Origin: Toxonevra muliebris
Lineage: Eukaryota > Arthropoda > Insecta > Diptera > Pallopteridae
DNA length: 64,000 bases
Direction of reading: 5' to 3'
Assembly (NCBI GenBank): GCA_963691655.1
Contig: OY829328.1
Coordinates: 73,350,400 to 73,414,399 of the forward strand
Below are positions 1-12,378 of this stretch, piece after piece (positions within the stretch are counted from its first letter, which is position 1; every line of letters begins with the position of its first letter). The translations under genes were made by a program, and so were the position numbers. A model generated the notes under the pieces. That model did no database searches. It had not been told where the DNA came from and saw only the letters and a list, made by a program, of their open reading frames with translations.

Positions 1-149
1 GTTCAAAGTACATATATATGTACATATGTACATATTCATATTCCTATTTACAGACAAAGTGTGTCAATCGAAAATCATAAAATCTTATACAATAGATTGT
101 TTATAGTACTTTTTATTGATACCTACATTATACATACGTACTCCCAAGA

Positions 150-198
<49 letters not shown>

Positions 199-1404
199 TA
201 TATACATGCATACATTTGTATGCATAATGTAATGAAACTGCATGCACCAATTAGAGTTATTTGCAAATGTTGCTATCATTTACCCAATTGAATCTGAGCA
301 TCAAATGAAAATGTTTGTCACCAATTCAAATTATTTTTACACATTTCAACTAAAAATGAAACAGTCATATTGAGCACTTTAAAGTACTTTATAAAAAGAA
401 CAAAGGTCTATTAATAGTCCAGTCTATTATTAGTCCAGTCATATAAAAACTTTTGGTAGATTTTTTACTCTACCGACTGTATTATATGTATAAACTAGAT
501 CTAGCATTTCATATTGTGCGTGTTTTATTTATACACGAATAAAAAGAGCAGCTTTTGCCAAATCCAAATGGTGGTGAGAACCATTTTCATGACAATTTTT
601 ACTCTAGAGTGTGTGTCTGCCATGATTTGCTAAAAGCAGATGACATATTGAAAAATGTGCTATTCTAGCACTTGAACTATTCTATTAAACTTGGGACCCA
701 ACCCCAAATAGATGTGGAAATAGTTTTCTTTTCTACTAAATTTATTGAAAGTGAACAAATATTTTTTTCGCAATTTGTTTATAGTGTGTTGAAAATGCAT
801 TTAAAGTAATTAATTGAAGTTGCATAAACAAACGCATTTATTGAGATGCATACATAAATAGAAGAAAGTACCCAATAGGAAATTTTATCATTGTTATTGC
901 TTCAGCCAAGGGCGGTTCCATGATTTCCCAAAACGGGACAATTAAAAATGTTTCGATTTCAAAAGTTCAAAATATTACAGACGAACTGTAATTTAATAAA
1001 ATAAATATTATCCACATGAAAAAGATATAAAAAATCGGTTAAGTTAGGTTAAAACTGACGGCGAATGCCTTACATCGACCGACTGGTCCATCGTGTTATG
1101 ACAATCTCTCTAGAGTCAATAAGAACTTCAAGCTACATCCAGCAATATTTTCAGTTTGAAAGTACCCGTAGTATGTGCAAAGTTTTTAATAGATCCAGAT
1201 TTATACTAGCTATGTCATTTAAAAAAAAAAGAACGCACGTCCTAACGTTCATAATCTAGACATATCGTGTCGGGTGTAAATATAACTCATACAACATGAA
1301 TGAAATAGTTTGAAAAATTTGACCTTTATTACTTACGTTAAAGAAAAACAACCATACATAGTTATAATATATTAATGTTGGTCATTGATTACATTTTTTT
1401 CCAG
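1..1404. other. Collagen intron or 5' flank, no exon seen
   Basis: AT-rich sequence upstream of the first collagen exon I can place. Because that exon (1405-1452) begins inside a codon and follows a splice acceptor, this stretch is probably intron. I found no signal-peptide exon here. The short open frames have no recognisable domain. It holds a TA dinucleotide run at 154-194. Confidence 0.5.
154..194. repeat. (TA)n microsatellite
   Basis: About 20 uninterrupted TA units, read directly from the sequence. Likely length-polymorphic. Confidence 0.95.
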
Positions 1405-4400
1405 ATGTTGACACAAATGCTGAAATTGGCACATATGATACACATCAAGAAGGTATGCAAATTACTATAGTACCAACATTAATACTCATCTACTTTCTGA
1501 ATTATATTAATAAGGTTCATTTGTAGCCATTAGCGCAACAACACATAAAAATCGTGCTGCTGAGAATATAATTGATGCCTTCTCCTGCCATTTTGAGGGT
1601 AATTGGTATCGAAATAATGATCAATTTACCAGTGAACAGAATGGTTGCACCAATGCATGCACCTGTACCGAGGGTAAAGTGGTTTGTCGAACACCAAGCG
1701 ATTGCCAGCCATTGATATCTGAAGTTGTTGTACAACCACATGATGAACGTACTAGTACTATGCCTACACCAATCCATACCACAAAGAGAAGTCCCGCAAT
1801 TGCACCAACTTCTGCACGTGATAATCCGTATGCGGGTGTTGCTACGGGTCAACGTGGTCTACATGGTTATCCTGGCGCAGAAGGACGCACCGGTGAAACT
1901 GGTTCACCAGGTGTTCCTGGAAATTCAGGTGTTCCTGGAAATCCCGGTGCGCCGGGACCCATTCCGGACATGAGTTATTATCATCAGCAGTTAGCCGCGG
2001 AATATGCTAGTTCCGATAAGGGACCACAATTTGTTCCAGAGCAATTTCAATATGTTCAAGCATCTGTAGGGCCGGTTGGTCCACGTGGACCTCAGGGTAA
2101 TAGTGGGCCGTCGGGACCTCAAGGATTTCAAGGAACTCGTGGTGAGGCTGGTGAGCCAGGTACACAAGGCCCTACCGGTTTAGTTGGACCACGTGGTCTA
2201 CCAGGCACCCCTGGCAAAGATGGAGTTCCTGGTGAAGATGGTGAAGCTGGTTTACCTGGCACAGTTGGAACACCAGGACCCAGAGGCTTACCGGGTATGC
2301 CTGGTATTCCAGGATTGAAAGGACATCGTGGCTTACCCGGTTTAGATGGTGTTAAGGGTGAACTGGGTTCACCCGGTGAGAAGGGAGGTAGTGGCGGTAT
2401 GGGTCCAGTTGGTCTTACAGGTCCTATTGTAAGCATATATTAAAATATTGACAATGCTTCAAGCGAGATTTTCTATTTATATTGTAATATTTTAAGGGTC
2501 CTGCTGGTCCACGTGGAGAACGTGGTCGTGAAGGGGCTCCTGGTGCTCCTGGAGCAAGAGGCTTAGACGGAAATCCTGGTGCTGCAGGTCAGCTGGGTTC
2601 TATTGGTAAGCCAGGTCCGCCTGGATTTCCTGGAAGCCCAGGAGCAAAAGGCGATATGGGACATTACGGGCCAAAAGGCGATCAAGGTTTACAAGGTCCG
2701 AGAGGTGAAGCAGGACGTCCGGGTGTTGCTGGAGAGTCCGGACAGGCAGGACCACCAGGAAAAGATGGCGTACCCGGAGATAAAGGTTCAATGGGATCAC
2801 CAGGTTTGGGAGGTCCCCAAGGTTTCCCAGGTCCACGAGGCGCTGAAGGATTAGCGGGCAGTCCGGGAGAGCCAGGAATGAAAGGTGCTCCTGGTCAATC
2901 CGGCGAACGTGGCTATAAAGGTAAAAGGGCTGGATGGATTAAGTTATGCGAAGTTAGATTTATTAACAGTTTGTATAATAATTAATAGGTGACATGGGAA
3001 TAAAAGGTGAATCTGGACAGTCCGGTCCCCGAGGACTGCCCGGCACGGTAGGTCCCGAAGGAAAAAGGGGAAAGAGAGGAATGCGAGGCCCCACAGGGCC
3101 TGCTGGCCCTCAAGGTGAGAGAGGATCACAAGGTCTGTCAGGATTACCAGGTCCTGATGGCCCAATCGGACCGAAAGGCACACCCGGTGATCGTGGTATT
3201 CAAGGACCTCATGGAATTAAGGGAAGCCCAGGAGATGTTGGACCACCGGGTGTTCCTGGAGTTCAGGGTTTGCGCGGCTTACCAGGACGCATTGGATCGG
3301 CTGGCAGACCTGGCCCAACCGGTGAACGAGGTATTCCCGGTGCAGACGGAAAATCAGGAGAACAAGGTCCTCAAGGATTACAAGGACTTCCTGGACCAAT
3401 GGGTATACCTGGCGACAAAGGTTTTACTGGAGAACCGGGCAAAAATGGTGAACCTGGTGCGACTGGTCCATCAGGACCTAGAGGCGATAATGGTAAAGAC
3501 GGGCTTCCCGGTGCGCAAGGTCCACCTGGCCCTCAGGGGCAAGACGGTTCGCGTGGCGAGCCAGGACCTGTTGGGCCACGAGGTTTCCAGGGTTTGCCAG
3601 GCATAGCTGGAAATGCAGGGACACCAGGAAAAGACGGACAGGCTGGCCCGCCGGGTCCTTCAGGACCAACTGGACCATCAGGGTTGAGAGGAGAACGAGG
3701 TTTTCCAGGAGAGAGAGGCCCTGTGGGACAACCAGGAACACCTGGTGAAAGAGGTGAACCAGGGGTACCAGGACATGATGGACCACCGGTAAAACATTTT
3801 TTTCTGAAATTGACCATCATTGAAAACTATAACTTTGCTTTTAAATTAATTCATACAGGGTATGACCGGTAAACCTGGCTCTAAGGGGCATATGGGACCC
3901 CCTGGCATGTTGGGATTACCAGGTCCAAGAGGCCAAAGTGGACCAGCTGGTGAAAAAGGTGAACGCGGTAGCTTAGGTCCCATTGGACCAGAAGGTCCTG
4001 CAGGACGTCCTGGAGATCGAGGACCTCAAGGTATTGTTGGACCACCAGGAGCTCCAGGTGAATCAGGCGAAAGAGGAGAACCTGGAAATGTAGGCCCCGC
4101 TGGCGAGCAAGGTGCTTTGGGAGCACCAGGTGAAAGAGGAACACCTGGGTCACAGGGGCCACCAGGTTTTCCTGGTGCACCTGGCCTAGCAGGATTGCCA
4201 GGTGCAAAAGGTGATCGTGGTTTTATGGGTATTAAAGGAGAGCAAGGAAATCTTGGACCTCATGGCCCTCCTGGTGAACAAGGATTACCCGGTCCATTGG
4301 GCTTGAGTGGCCCGAAAGGTGGACGTGGAGAACCCGGCCTAAGAGGAGAAGTAGGATTGAGTGGCTTACCCGGAAGACCAGGAGACTCAGGACCACCGGT

Positions 4401-6367
4401 AAGAAAAGCTTAAAAGCTACGTCCACAAAAATTAATTGATTCCTACTTGGTTATTTGTTAGGGTCAACCGGGAAGCCAAGGTTTGCCTGGAGTGGCTGGA
4501 TTCCCAGGAATGAAGGGAAATCCCGGTGAATCTGGGCGACCAGGAAACCCAGGCGCTCAAGGTCTACAAGGAGCACCTGGATTAGAAGGACAAAAAGGTG
4601 AAACTGGAAATGAAGGTCCAACGGGCCCAGCGGGAAATCCTGGACCCCCAGGAAATCATGGAGAACGTGGTATGCCCGGATTGTCAGGACCACTTGGAGC
4701 CACTGGTCTACGAGGAATAAGAGGTGTTGCTGGAGAGCCAGGCCAACATGGAAAACCAGGAAAAGATGGTGAAATTGGTCCACAAGGATTAGCAGGTAAG
4801 ATCTATAAATTTTAATTAAAACATACCACAGCAAACTTCCTATAAAATTTATATTCAAAAACAGGACCGCAAGGTCAGCCCGGACAAATGGGAGAATCCG
4901 GTCCAGAAGGCCCACCAGGGAAAGCCGGTCCTTCTGGCATATCTGGTCGTCCAGGCGATAAGGGACCTCAAGGGCAGCAAGGCAATCCTGGTCCATCCGG
5001 AAATCCTGGACTTCCAGGTCCCCCTGGACAAGTGGGGCCTTTGGGAATGACAGGTGAACGTGGTCCTAAGGGAGAATTAGGTTTGCCAGGTGTTGAAGGT
5101 CCAATTGGATTGCGAGGAAAAGCAGGACCACCTGGACCAGAAGGATCGAAAGGAGATCTCGGTGAAGCAGGTCCCAAAGGTACTAAAGGTCATCGCGGCC
5201 TTATTGGTTTGCAGGGCATGCCGGGACAAGCTGGTCTCAAAGGCGACACAGGTAATCCAGGTGTTCCAGGCCAACCAGGAAAGTCAGGAGAAATGGGTAT
5301 GCGTGGACCACAGGGCAGAGATGGCAATCCAGGATCACAAGGGCCACCAGGACAATCAGGACCACGAGGATTCAATGGTAACGAAGGCAAAACAGGACCA
5401 ATGGGTCCAGCTGGTCCACCTGGACCGCCAGGTGCTCCCGGTGAATCATTGGGTTATGATGCGGCAGCTCTGGCGGCCCTCCTAAGTCAACAAGGACAAA
5501 CTAAAGGTGTCGATACAATGGGCGATCAGCCATCTTTGGATCTATTTGCCGAAGGACTCTCTGATGACGAGAAACAAGCATTAGTGCTCAAAGCTTTTGA
5601 GCATGTTAAGGCATCATTTGAACGACTACGCAAACCAAACGGTCAACAAACAGCGCCAGCCAAAACTTGTCGTGACCTCTTCGCAGCATATCCTGATTAT
5701 AAATCCGGAGAATATTGGATCGATCCAAATGAGGCAGATCCACGCGACGCTATACTTGTACATTGCGATCGTGAGACGCGCGGAACATGCATAATACCAC
5801 AACCAAAGGAATCGTCCATCATCACTTACAGGGGCACGGAACGTGAAGTGTGGCTAGGCGAAATGCCAGGCGGTATGAAAATCAACTACAAAACGGACTC
5901 ACATCAATTGGGCTTCTTGCAATTGCTCTCAGCAAAGGCGACTCAACAAATAATATTCCATTGTAGGAACACAGTGGCCTATAAGGGTGAGGGAGCAAAC
6001 GCAAATAGGTAAAAATCGAACTGCTTCCATTTGATGCTTATGTATTAATTAAAATACTTTGTAGAAGCGGTTTGAAACTACTAGCATGGAATGATGCTGA
6101 ATTAACACCAAATGGACCACAACGTTTACGCTATGAGGCTGACGTAGATGAATGCAGGGTATGTTAACAAAAATAAATTCAATAAACGTTTCTAAACGTT
6201 TTCTTCTTTCCATGCTATAGCATCGTTCAAATAAATGGGCTAAAACTGTTATCGTTTACAAAACTGAAAAGTCACAGAGGCTTCCAATTGTCGATATTAA
6301 GATAAGAGATGTGGGCGAGGCAAATCAACAGTTCCGCATTGAGCTGGGACTAGTGTGCTTTCATTGA
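1405..6367 (+). CDS. Fibrillar procollagen alpha chain (5' partial)
   Basis: Extracellular matrix chain forming a homo- or heterotrimeric fibril-type triple helix. Exons: 1405-1452, 1527-2428, 2497-2920, 2989-3788, 3859-4398, 4462-4795, 4865-6008, 6065-6158, 6221-6367; all junctions are GT-AG and in phase, giving 1,476 visible residues. In order: a cysteine-rich VWC domain (about 1580-1710, including [10 protein letters not shown]), a linker, a minor helix of about 13 Gly-X-Y triplets (1848-1965), a non-helical hinge, a major helix (2069-5448) of 1,014 residues or 338 triplets without interruption, a telopeptide starting LGYDAA, then a COLFI C-propeptide with six cysteines ([30 protein letters not shown], ending LVCFH-stop). 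VWC plus COLFI identifies a fibrillar (clade A/B-like) chain, not type IV or multiplexin. The first exon is incomplete, so the signal peptide lies upstream of or outside the window. Confidence 0.93.
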
Positions 6368-6659
6368 TTAATGTTTGTTGCAAGAATTGAAAACCAGAAA
6401 ATATATCTTTTATTTTTTTTTAGATTTTATTAATTTTTAAGACAAAAGACTCTCTCAATTTATTTACTTAAGTAGCTGCATATATGTAAATATATATGTA
6501 TAATTTGCTTAATTGTACACTTAAAAAAAAAAAAACTAATATAAAATGCTTATATCTAATATACATATGTAGATGTAAATTTCTCCTTTCATAATGTTGG
6601 TATGTTTTAAGAATAGAAATCCTTAGAGTAATTAAGTGTATTGCATGTAAATATAAGAA

Positions 6660-6665
6660 AATAAA
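6660..6665 (+). terminator. Poly(A) signal of collagen gene
   Basis: AATAAA about 290 nt after the collagen stop codon. It is a plausible cleavage signal, but in AT-rich DNA such hexamers are common. Confidence 0.5.
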
Positions 6666-8797
6666 GTAATTTAACTCATGTAGTACGGCATTTTTTGACG
6701 TTATAACTTTGAATTTGATTTTTAATCACAATGTTACATCAATTCTAGTATCTCGCCGTTAAAAGTATCTAGCTTTTGTCTAGTTTGGAGACTAACTAGT
6801 CTGTGTCGAGGATACACTAGACTATCAAACTTATCTAGTAGCTAAATAGTTCCTCGTGAGGAAAACTAGGATCGTGAAATTTTAGTTGGAAAATTGCTGG
6901 CAAAAACTAACCAAATAATTAATAAGTCAAGTCCTCATTGAAGTGATTCCTAATGTCAAGAATTGTGAGGGTAAAAGCCGGTCGAGAAATCCACCAAAGA
7001 CTAAAAAACACGTAAAAAAAGAAGGAGACAAGAATGGCGGTTATTTGGAGTAAAAATACTTTTTTCTATGTAAAATTATTTTGAGTACATAATAATTTTT
7101 TTAAATAAAATTCTATAGTCTAAATATGAAATTACTAGTGCCTTGTTATTACCTAGTCAATGCGTAGTATGTATGTCTTGTTAGGAGCTCAACGCGTTGG
7201 TCTTGTGAGGCAAAGAGTTATAAATACAACCAGCGCGGCCCTCACGAGTTTATCGAATTTCCGCCTCGGCAGACCATCGTCAATGGCAGGACAAACCTAG
7301 CTAGGGTTTGATCGGAAACTATACAATTCTTCCAGGTGGGATTTTACATCGATGGAGCATACATTTCTAAATAGTTGAGAGTAAGAAAGGACAAAGGACC
7401 AGTGAACGTTTACTTTGAATTGGTTAAAGTCTTCCTAATTTTTAAAACCTGAATATCGACCTATTTAATTTTTTTTTTCTCTCGTTTATTTTATAAGATA
7501 GTAATGAAACTTTTTACATATTAATAGTGCGTATTTAAAAATGTCGTTCTTGCGATTGCAACCAGGGCTGTCGTTTTGAAATTTTTTTGTGAAGTGAAAT
7601 TCTTAAAAAATCGAAATGATTTTTAAAAAAGTGAAGTGTTTTTTGAAGCGTAATAAGATAATGACATATTTTCAAAATTTAACTGGTTTTTGTGCTTAGT
7701 TTGTGAAAAAAAAAACTTTTGGTGGAGCGCTACTGTTTGGCAGACAAAACTTCTTGAATGAGGACACATAATTTGTTTTAATGAATTTTTCAAGCCAAAA
7801 ACGAAATGGCTGAATTCTTCGAAACTGTCGCCTTTTTGCATAAAATCATTTTCAACCAAATTCTAATAAATTGCATGACAATTCGTCATCAGTGTTGCTA
7901 CATAGGTATTTAAATAAACACAAAAGGTCTCAAATTGTATTAAAGGATGTATGCTTTTTATATAGAATATAAATTCAAACCCATACTTAGATTTTTTTAC
8001 GTTCGCCATTTTAAGTAAACATCTGATCTTAATGTCTAAAGTTTTCTTTATCGATACTTATAAATACGAACGAGAATATGGCAACTGCCGTATAGTTACA
8101 GTTAATTTTAACTCGAAAAGCATGTTTTGAAAAATTTTTAGCCACAAACTAAAACAAAGGTTTTTTTTTATTTTCGAATTTTTATATAAAAAAAATATAT
8201 TGAAGAATTTTTATATAAAAAATATATTTTATAAATGATTCTTTGTTAAAATACGTTGAAAATCGTTTTTTCCTCGGTTTTCGTTCGATATCACAAAAAT
8301 GGATGGTTTCAAAGCTTTATCATGTTCTGAGGCCCCAGTTTATATTCAAAAATAAATATTTTTTTCTCACATATCGTTATCCGATTTCTACTCCAAATGC
8401 CAGTTTTTAGTGTTTTATGAATATTTTGGCCAAATAAGCACCATAGAAAAAGAGTTATGACTTTACAGTGTTAGCCAAAAATGTTCCTTATACATTTTCC
8501 TATAATAGATTCTCAGTCATAAACATCGAGAAATGTACGGTTATATCCCAAAAAGGAAGAAAATGCCAATTCATGAGCATCAAAAACCGATCTGCTTCAA
8601 CGGGCTGTCCCAAACGCCCAACCAAGACTTTTGGCAAAATCCTATATAGGGTTATTGTTAGGTCAAGTACTTTTCAACTATCATAGTCTTTACGCTGGAT
8701 CCGAACATGACTCAATATATTGTTGTACAGTGTTATAAATAATAATCAAGAAAGAAGTGTAAAAGCCGAAATAAAGATGTACTTCATATGAGAGTTT

Positions 8798-8842
8798 GCG
8801 CCATCTGTATGTTAAATACGAAATCTGACATACAGATGGCGC
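8798..8842. promoter_or_regulatory. Inverted CTCF-like motif pair / hairpin
   Basis: Two perfect 15-nt arms, 8798-8812 and 8828-8842, are reverse complements separated by 15 nt. Each arm contains CAGATGGCGC, which fits the known insect and vertebrate CTCF core (AGRKGGCGC). The pair could be an insulator or the heart of a small transposon; a related decayed copy sits at 59655-59708. Binding is inferred only from the motif. Confidence 0.4.
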
Positions 8843-9239
8843 TATTTTTCGTTATTTATAAAATCGAACAAACCTTTATGTGTAATTTTTTTTGCATCTT
8901 AGTTTAGTTTTACTAATATTTGCGCAGTTTTTGGATATAAGAATTTATTAATTGCGAAACTTTCACTCGAATACAAATGCTAAATAAAACTATGTATTAA
9001 TACGACCGAAAAGAGGTGCGGGAAAGCAAGAATAAAAGAAAAGAAGATCAGATAATGAATGTTGTTATTTGTCGGGGGTGTTTAGCAAAGATTATATGTA
9101 CATACAATACTTTAAAGAAATAAATAAGTAATTAATTATATAAATTTTCGTCCATTATATTATTCTGCAAAATTTTAAGATAAGGATGTATATGGAGTTT
9201 TGGCATGGTATAGTATAGTAAAAAGAGAACAGAAGAATG

Positions 9240-9530
9240 TTTGTGTGGTTTCCCAGAGCAGACTAGACCAGACTAAATACTAAATCGGACACCAGATTAG
9301 TTAGATAAAAATCAAACTAAAACTCAGATCAATATTCTAACCAAAAATCAGACAGAAGCTCAGACCACAAATCAGACAGAAGCTCAGACCAAAACTCGTA
9401 TCGAATTCAGACCACAGCTTAGAACGGCATTCAAATCAAAACTTAGACCAAAATTCAAAACGAATAAGTTTAAAAATTAAAACTAAGTAATATTCGGCAC
9501 CAAACTCAGACAAAAAAAGACCTAAAAGTC
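9240..9530. repeat. Degenerate CAGACCAAAA-type array
   Basis: Short, imperfect repeats built from words such as CAGACCA, AACTCAGA and AAATCAGA, spaced about 12-15 nt. The same vocabulary on the same strand fills 55780-56660. Confidence 0.7.
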
Positions 9531-10128
9531 AAAAACAATAAACTTACTTATACCATTCCATTTCATTCATTTTTGCTGCAGAAATAATTCATAAAAGTTT
9601 CAATTTGAAAAATTTTTATTTTCATTGATATTTTAACAATTTTGTCACAATATTTAACCTAAAATTACTGTTTTCGTTACTTTGTAAATACAGTTGATGA
9701 AAAATCTTTACAAAGAAACATTTTGTAGTAAAAGCTTCAAATGATTAAAGTAAAAAATATTACATGAAATATTGAAGTTTGTGTATAAACATTTTATGAA
9801 ATAATCCTATTTATTAACAGAGATTGAAATTAATCTTTTGAAAACATTTTTCAAAAATAATGAATAAATTGGCAAATTCAACTTGAGATGATAAACATTT
9901 TCAATATGCAAGTCTTTAAGTAAGAAAAAATGGATAGAATATTTTTAAATGTTACAAATTACTCTAAGTAAATACCAATTTAATTCATTTTAAATATGTT
10001 TTTCAATCAAACTTTAAAGCATAAATTAATAATGCGTGTAGTTGTGTGTGTTATGTTTGCTTGTTTTAAAAATGATGTGAAGTAAAATGCTGCAAAGCTG
10101 CATTGGGAATTTCTTTCATTTTTTGTTT

Positions 10129-11292
10129 TTACTTGGCAGTAGTAAATTGGGATAAACTTTCCAACAGGCCAATATACGATGTATGTTCAAAGGCAGTAGC
10201 CAAATCTGATAGTTTTTCAACAAACTCATTGCTGACACCCTTCTCTTCGAGTAGATTCATAAGTAAATCATACAAATACTAAAAAATATTTGAAAATTAA
10301 GTAAATAAAATTACTGTATTATGCAAAAATGAAGTAGTACATACACCATCGAGAACATCGCCAGCGACAGCATAAACTTTATCGTTCCATTCACCTTGGA
10401 ATATGCACATTTCATCAATGCCAAAAACGTCATCTGTTATGTAAAAATATATATGAGTTATATAAAGAGATTTAGGCACATACAGTAATGACTATACTTA
10501 CTATATTCACCCTCTTGTGGTGCACCCTCCAAGAATGAGCATGTGAACGAGAGCGTAGTATTGCCCTTAACAATGTCTATCTCAAACCGTGGTTTGCTAC
10601 GCATTTCACCAATATCAGGTTTTTCTGCATTTGTATCCAATTCGGGATCCTCCTCAGTATCGACTGTATGGTTTACGTTGAAACTAATAATAACTCTAAG
10701 CAATATACAAATAGAAAAGCACATGATTAGTATAAGTTCAATTAAAGATATTTTTTCACTTTTACGTACTTTTCACCATCGCATTGCTTGATTAATTCAA
10801 TATCAGCACCGTCTAATTTCACGTTGAAACCATCAACAGTTGTTGGAATTGTTTTAACTTTTTGCGCTTTGCGCTCAGCTAATATCTCTTCTGTTAGAAA
10901 CTCAACCAATTCACGTTCAGCTGTAAATTCAAATGAAAACATTTACATTAAAAAAAACTCAGAAATTTCATCACCATATTTTTTAGGTTATGTAATTATT
11001 CTTTCAGATAATTATTAGAAAATTTTAAAAATATGGGTTTTAAAATGTTGTACTTACATTTGCTGCTCATATGCTTAATACCGCCACAACCACAACTGCA
11101 ATTCAAACTGGGCTTATGCACATCCAGTACCGTGGTTTGCACAATAGAATTGCCGGAAAATTCTGGAGTTTTTGACATGTGCCAGAAAGTGCGTGTAAAG
11201 TCGCGTTTCCCAAAGACATTTTTTAAAGAGTTTGCCGAATTACTTGACGCAATATTGGCAAAACGAACAGCAGCTTTAGTTAAATTGTTCAT
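10129..11292 (-). CDS. P32: P32 / C1QBP mitochondrial matrix protein
   Basis: Acidic trimeric doughnut-shaped protein of the mitochondrial matrix, linked in other animals to mitochondrial translation. Five exons on the minus strand: 11292-11058, 10920-10770, 10695-10502, 10433-10345, 10278-10129; total 819 nt, 272 residues, close to the family length. The start at 11292 is the first ATG (MNNLTKAAVRF) and gives a basic presequence rich in Arg, Lys and Ser with no early acidic residue. The mature part begins near SERELVEFLTEEI, which matches the family pattern FxxFLxxEIxxER, followed by KTIPTTVDGF, an acidic stretch (DTEEDPELD), GEWNDKVYAVAGDVLDG, and a C-terminal helix YLYDLLMNLLEEKG. An extra Cys/Gly stretch (NCSCGCGG) lies between presequence and core. 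It is divergent with TRIAP1, with 755 bp between their start codons. Confidence 0.93.
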
Positions 11293-12047
11293 TTTCAATT
11301 TTATAAATTTTGTAATTTAGTTATACTTGAGCGGCACAAGTCAAGAACAGAAAATTCAACCACACTTTACCAACTGTCAGTGCTTCTCCTTTTCGTCTAC
11401 CATCTTCGCGGAGGTATTGCCACATTTCCAATTCAACTAAAAATCCTTTGATTTTAACAGACGACATAATACATATTGGAAGGAGTATTTACCCAGAGAT
11501 TATGTGAATATTGAAATCACGTCGGCGGAATATTTGGTCTCACTGCTCTCCAGAAAAAGAAAAATTTCATTGATCTGCACTTTACTTAGCATAAAATGTA
11601 AAAGTCTTGTAAAATGTTTGTATATGTAAGATATTGATTGAAACAATGGAGGACCATGCATTTATTCAGGTTTGCGAGTTATATAATCACGATTGAAAGG
11701 CATCTACAGTTTTATGTTGAATCTGAACACCTACAGCACGGTCTACCAAGTATTGGGGTCAAGTACGCGTGGCGGTTAAGCACAATTAAAATACAGCTTT
11801 GAAGAACACAAATTTCAATACCAAGTATAGAACAACATGTCTTTGCACGATGGCAACGCCGTTTTCAAACTTTTAAAGTCATTGGAAATATGACGTAAAA
11901 TGTGCAAAACTTTGGAATCCTTCAATTTTTCAACTTGACGTTTGCCTATCGCACATAAGCCGTGTAACCGTGTAATTATTAAATTCAATATTTGTTAAGA
12001 GTGAACGAAATTTCATAATTATTTATTAAAACAACCCAAGAAATAAT
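11293..12047. promoter_or_regulatory. Shared upstream region of P32 and TRIAP1
   Basis: Head-to-head spacer of 755 bp between two nuclear genes for mitochondrial proteins. An initiator-like TCAGTG lies at about 11377. A decayed copy of a dispersed repeat (CTACAGTTTTATG) lies near 11704. No other element could be assigned. Confidence 0.45.
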
Positions 12048-12378
12048 ATGAATAGCTTAGGCGACGATTGCAATGAGCTAAAGAAGCAATACGACGCATG
12101 CTTCAATAGTTGGTTCTCAGAACATTTTCTCCGAGGTCGACACGACGATTCCTTGTGTGCACCTATGTTCAAAATCTATCAGGAATGTGTAAAGGTAATA
12201 AAGCATATTTGCGATTGTATGATAAGAAAAAGCAATAATGGCAAACATTTTTATCATTCATTCATAAAAGAGAGCAATGCGTGATCAAAAAATTGAGTTA
12301 CGTGAAATCGAAGGTGATTACACCACTGGTGAATATCAACATCAACAAAATGCAAAGTCAAAACAAAGCAAAAGTTGA
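12048..12378 (+). CDS. TRIAP1: TRIAP1 / Mdm35-like twin-CX9C protein
   Basis: Small mitochondrial intermembrane-space protein; in yeast and mammals it chaperones PRELI/Ups lipid-transfer proteins. Two exons: 12048-12194 and 12271-12378, giving 84 residues. The start MNSLGDDCNELKKQYDACF matches the family N-terminus. The four cysteines form two CX9C motifs (C..KKQYDAC and LC..YQEC), the helical hairpin bonded by Mia40. The acceptor before AGAGCAATG keeps the frame and gives CVKRAMRDQKIEL, which is family-like; reading through the intron would instead give a different tail. The C-terminus is polar and Gln/Lys rich. It faces ZCCHC4 tail to tail. Confidence 0.92.

Larger units (their letters stand above)
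6666..10128. other. Intergenic, no gene seen
   Basis: Space between the collagen 3' end and the P32 stop codon, which lie tail to tail. No open frame with a recognisable domain. It holds a CTAG-rich patch (6755-6875), a moderately GC-richer stretch (7140-7330), an inverted CTCF-like motif pair (8798-8842) and a degenerate repeat array (9240-9530). The 3' UTR of P32 should run leftwards from 10128. Confidence 0.6.

Noticed and set aside
1065..1259. 64-codon plus frame before the collagen gene
   Set aside because: No domain, no collagen-like or signal-peptide sequence, and it does not join in phase to exon 1405.
2128..2436. Minus-strand and shifted frames rich in Pro/Gly across the collagen region
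   Set aside because: They mirror the Gly-X-Y codon periodicity of the plus-strand collagen exons and have no independent start, domain or splice support.
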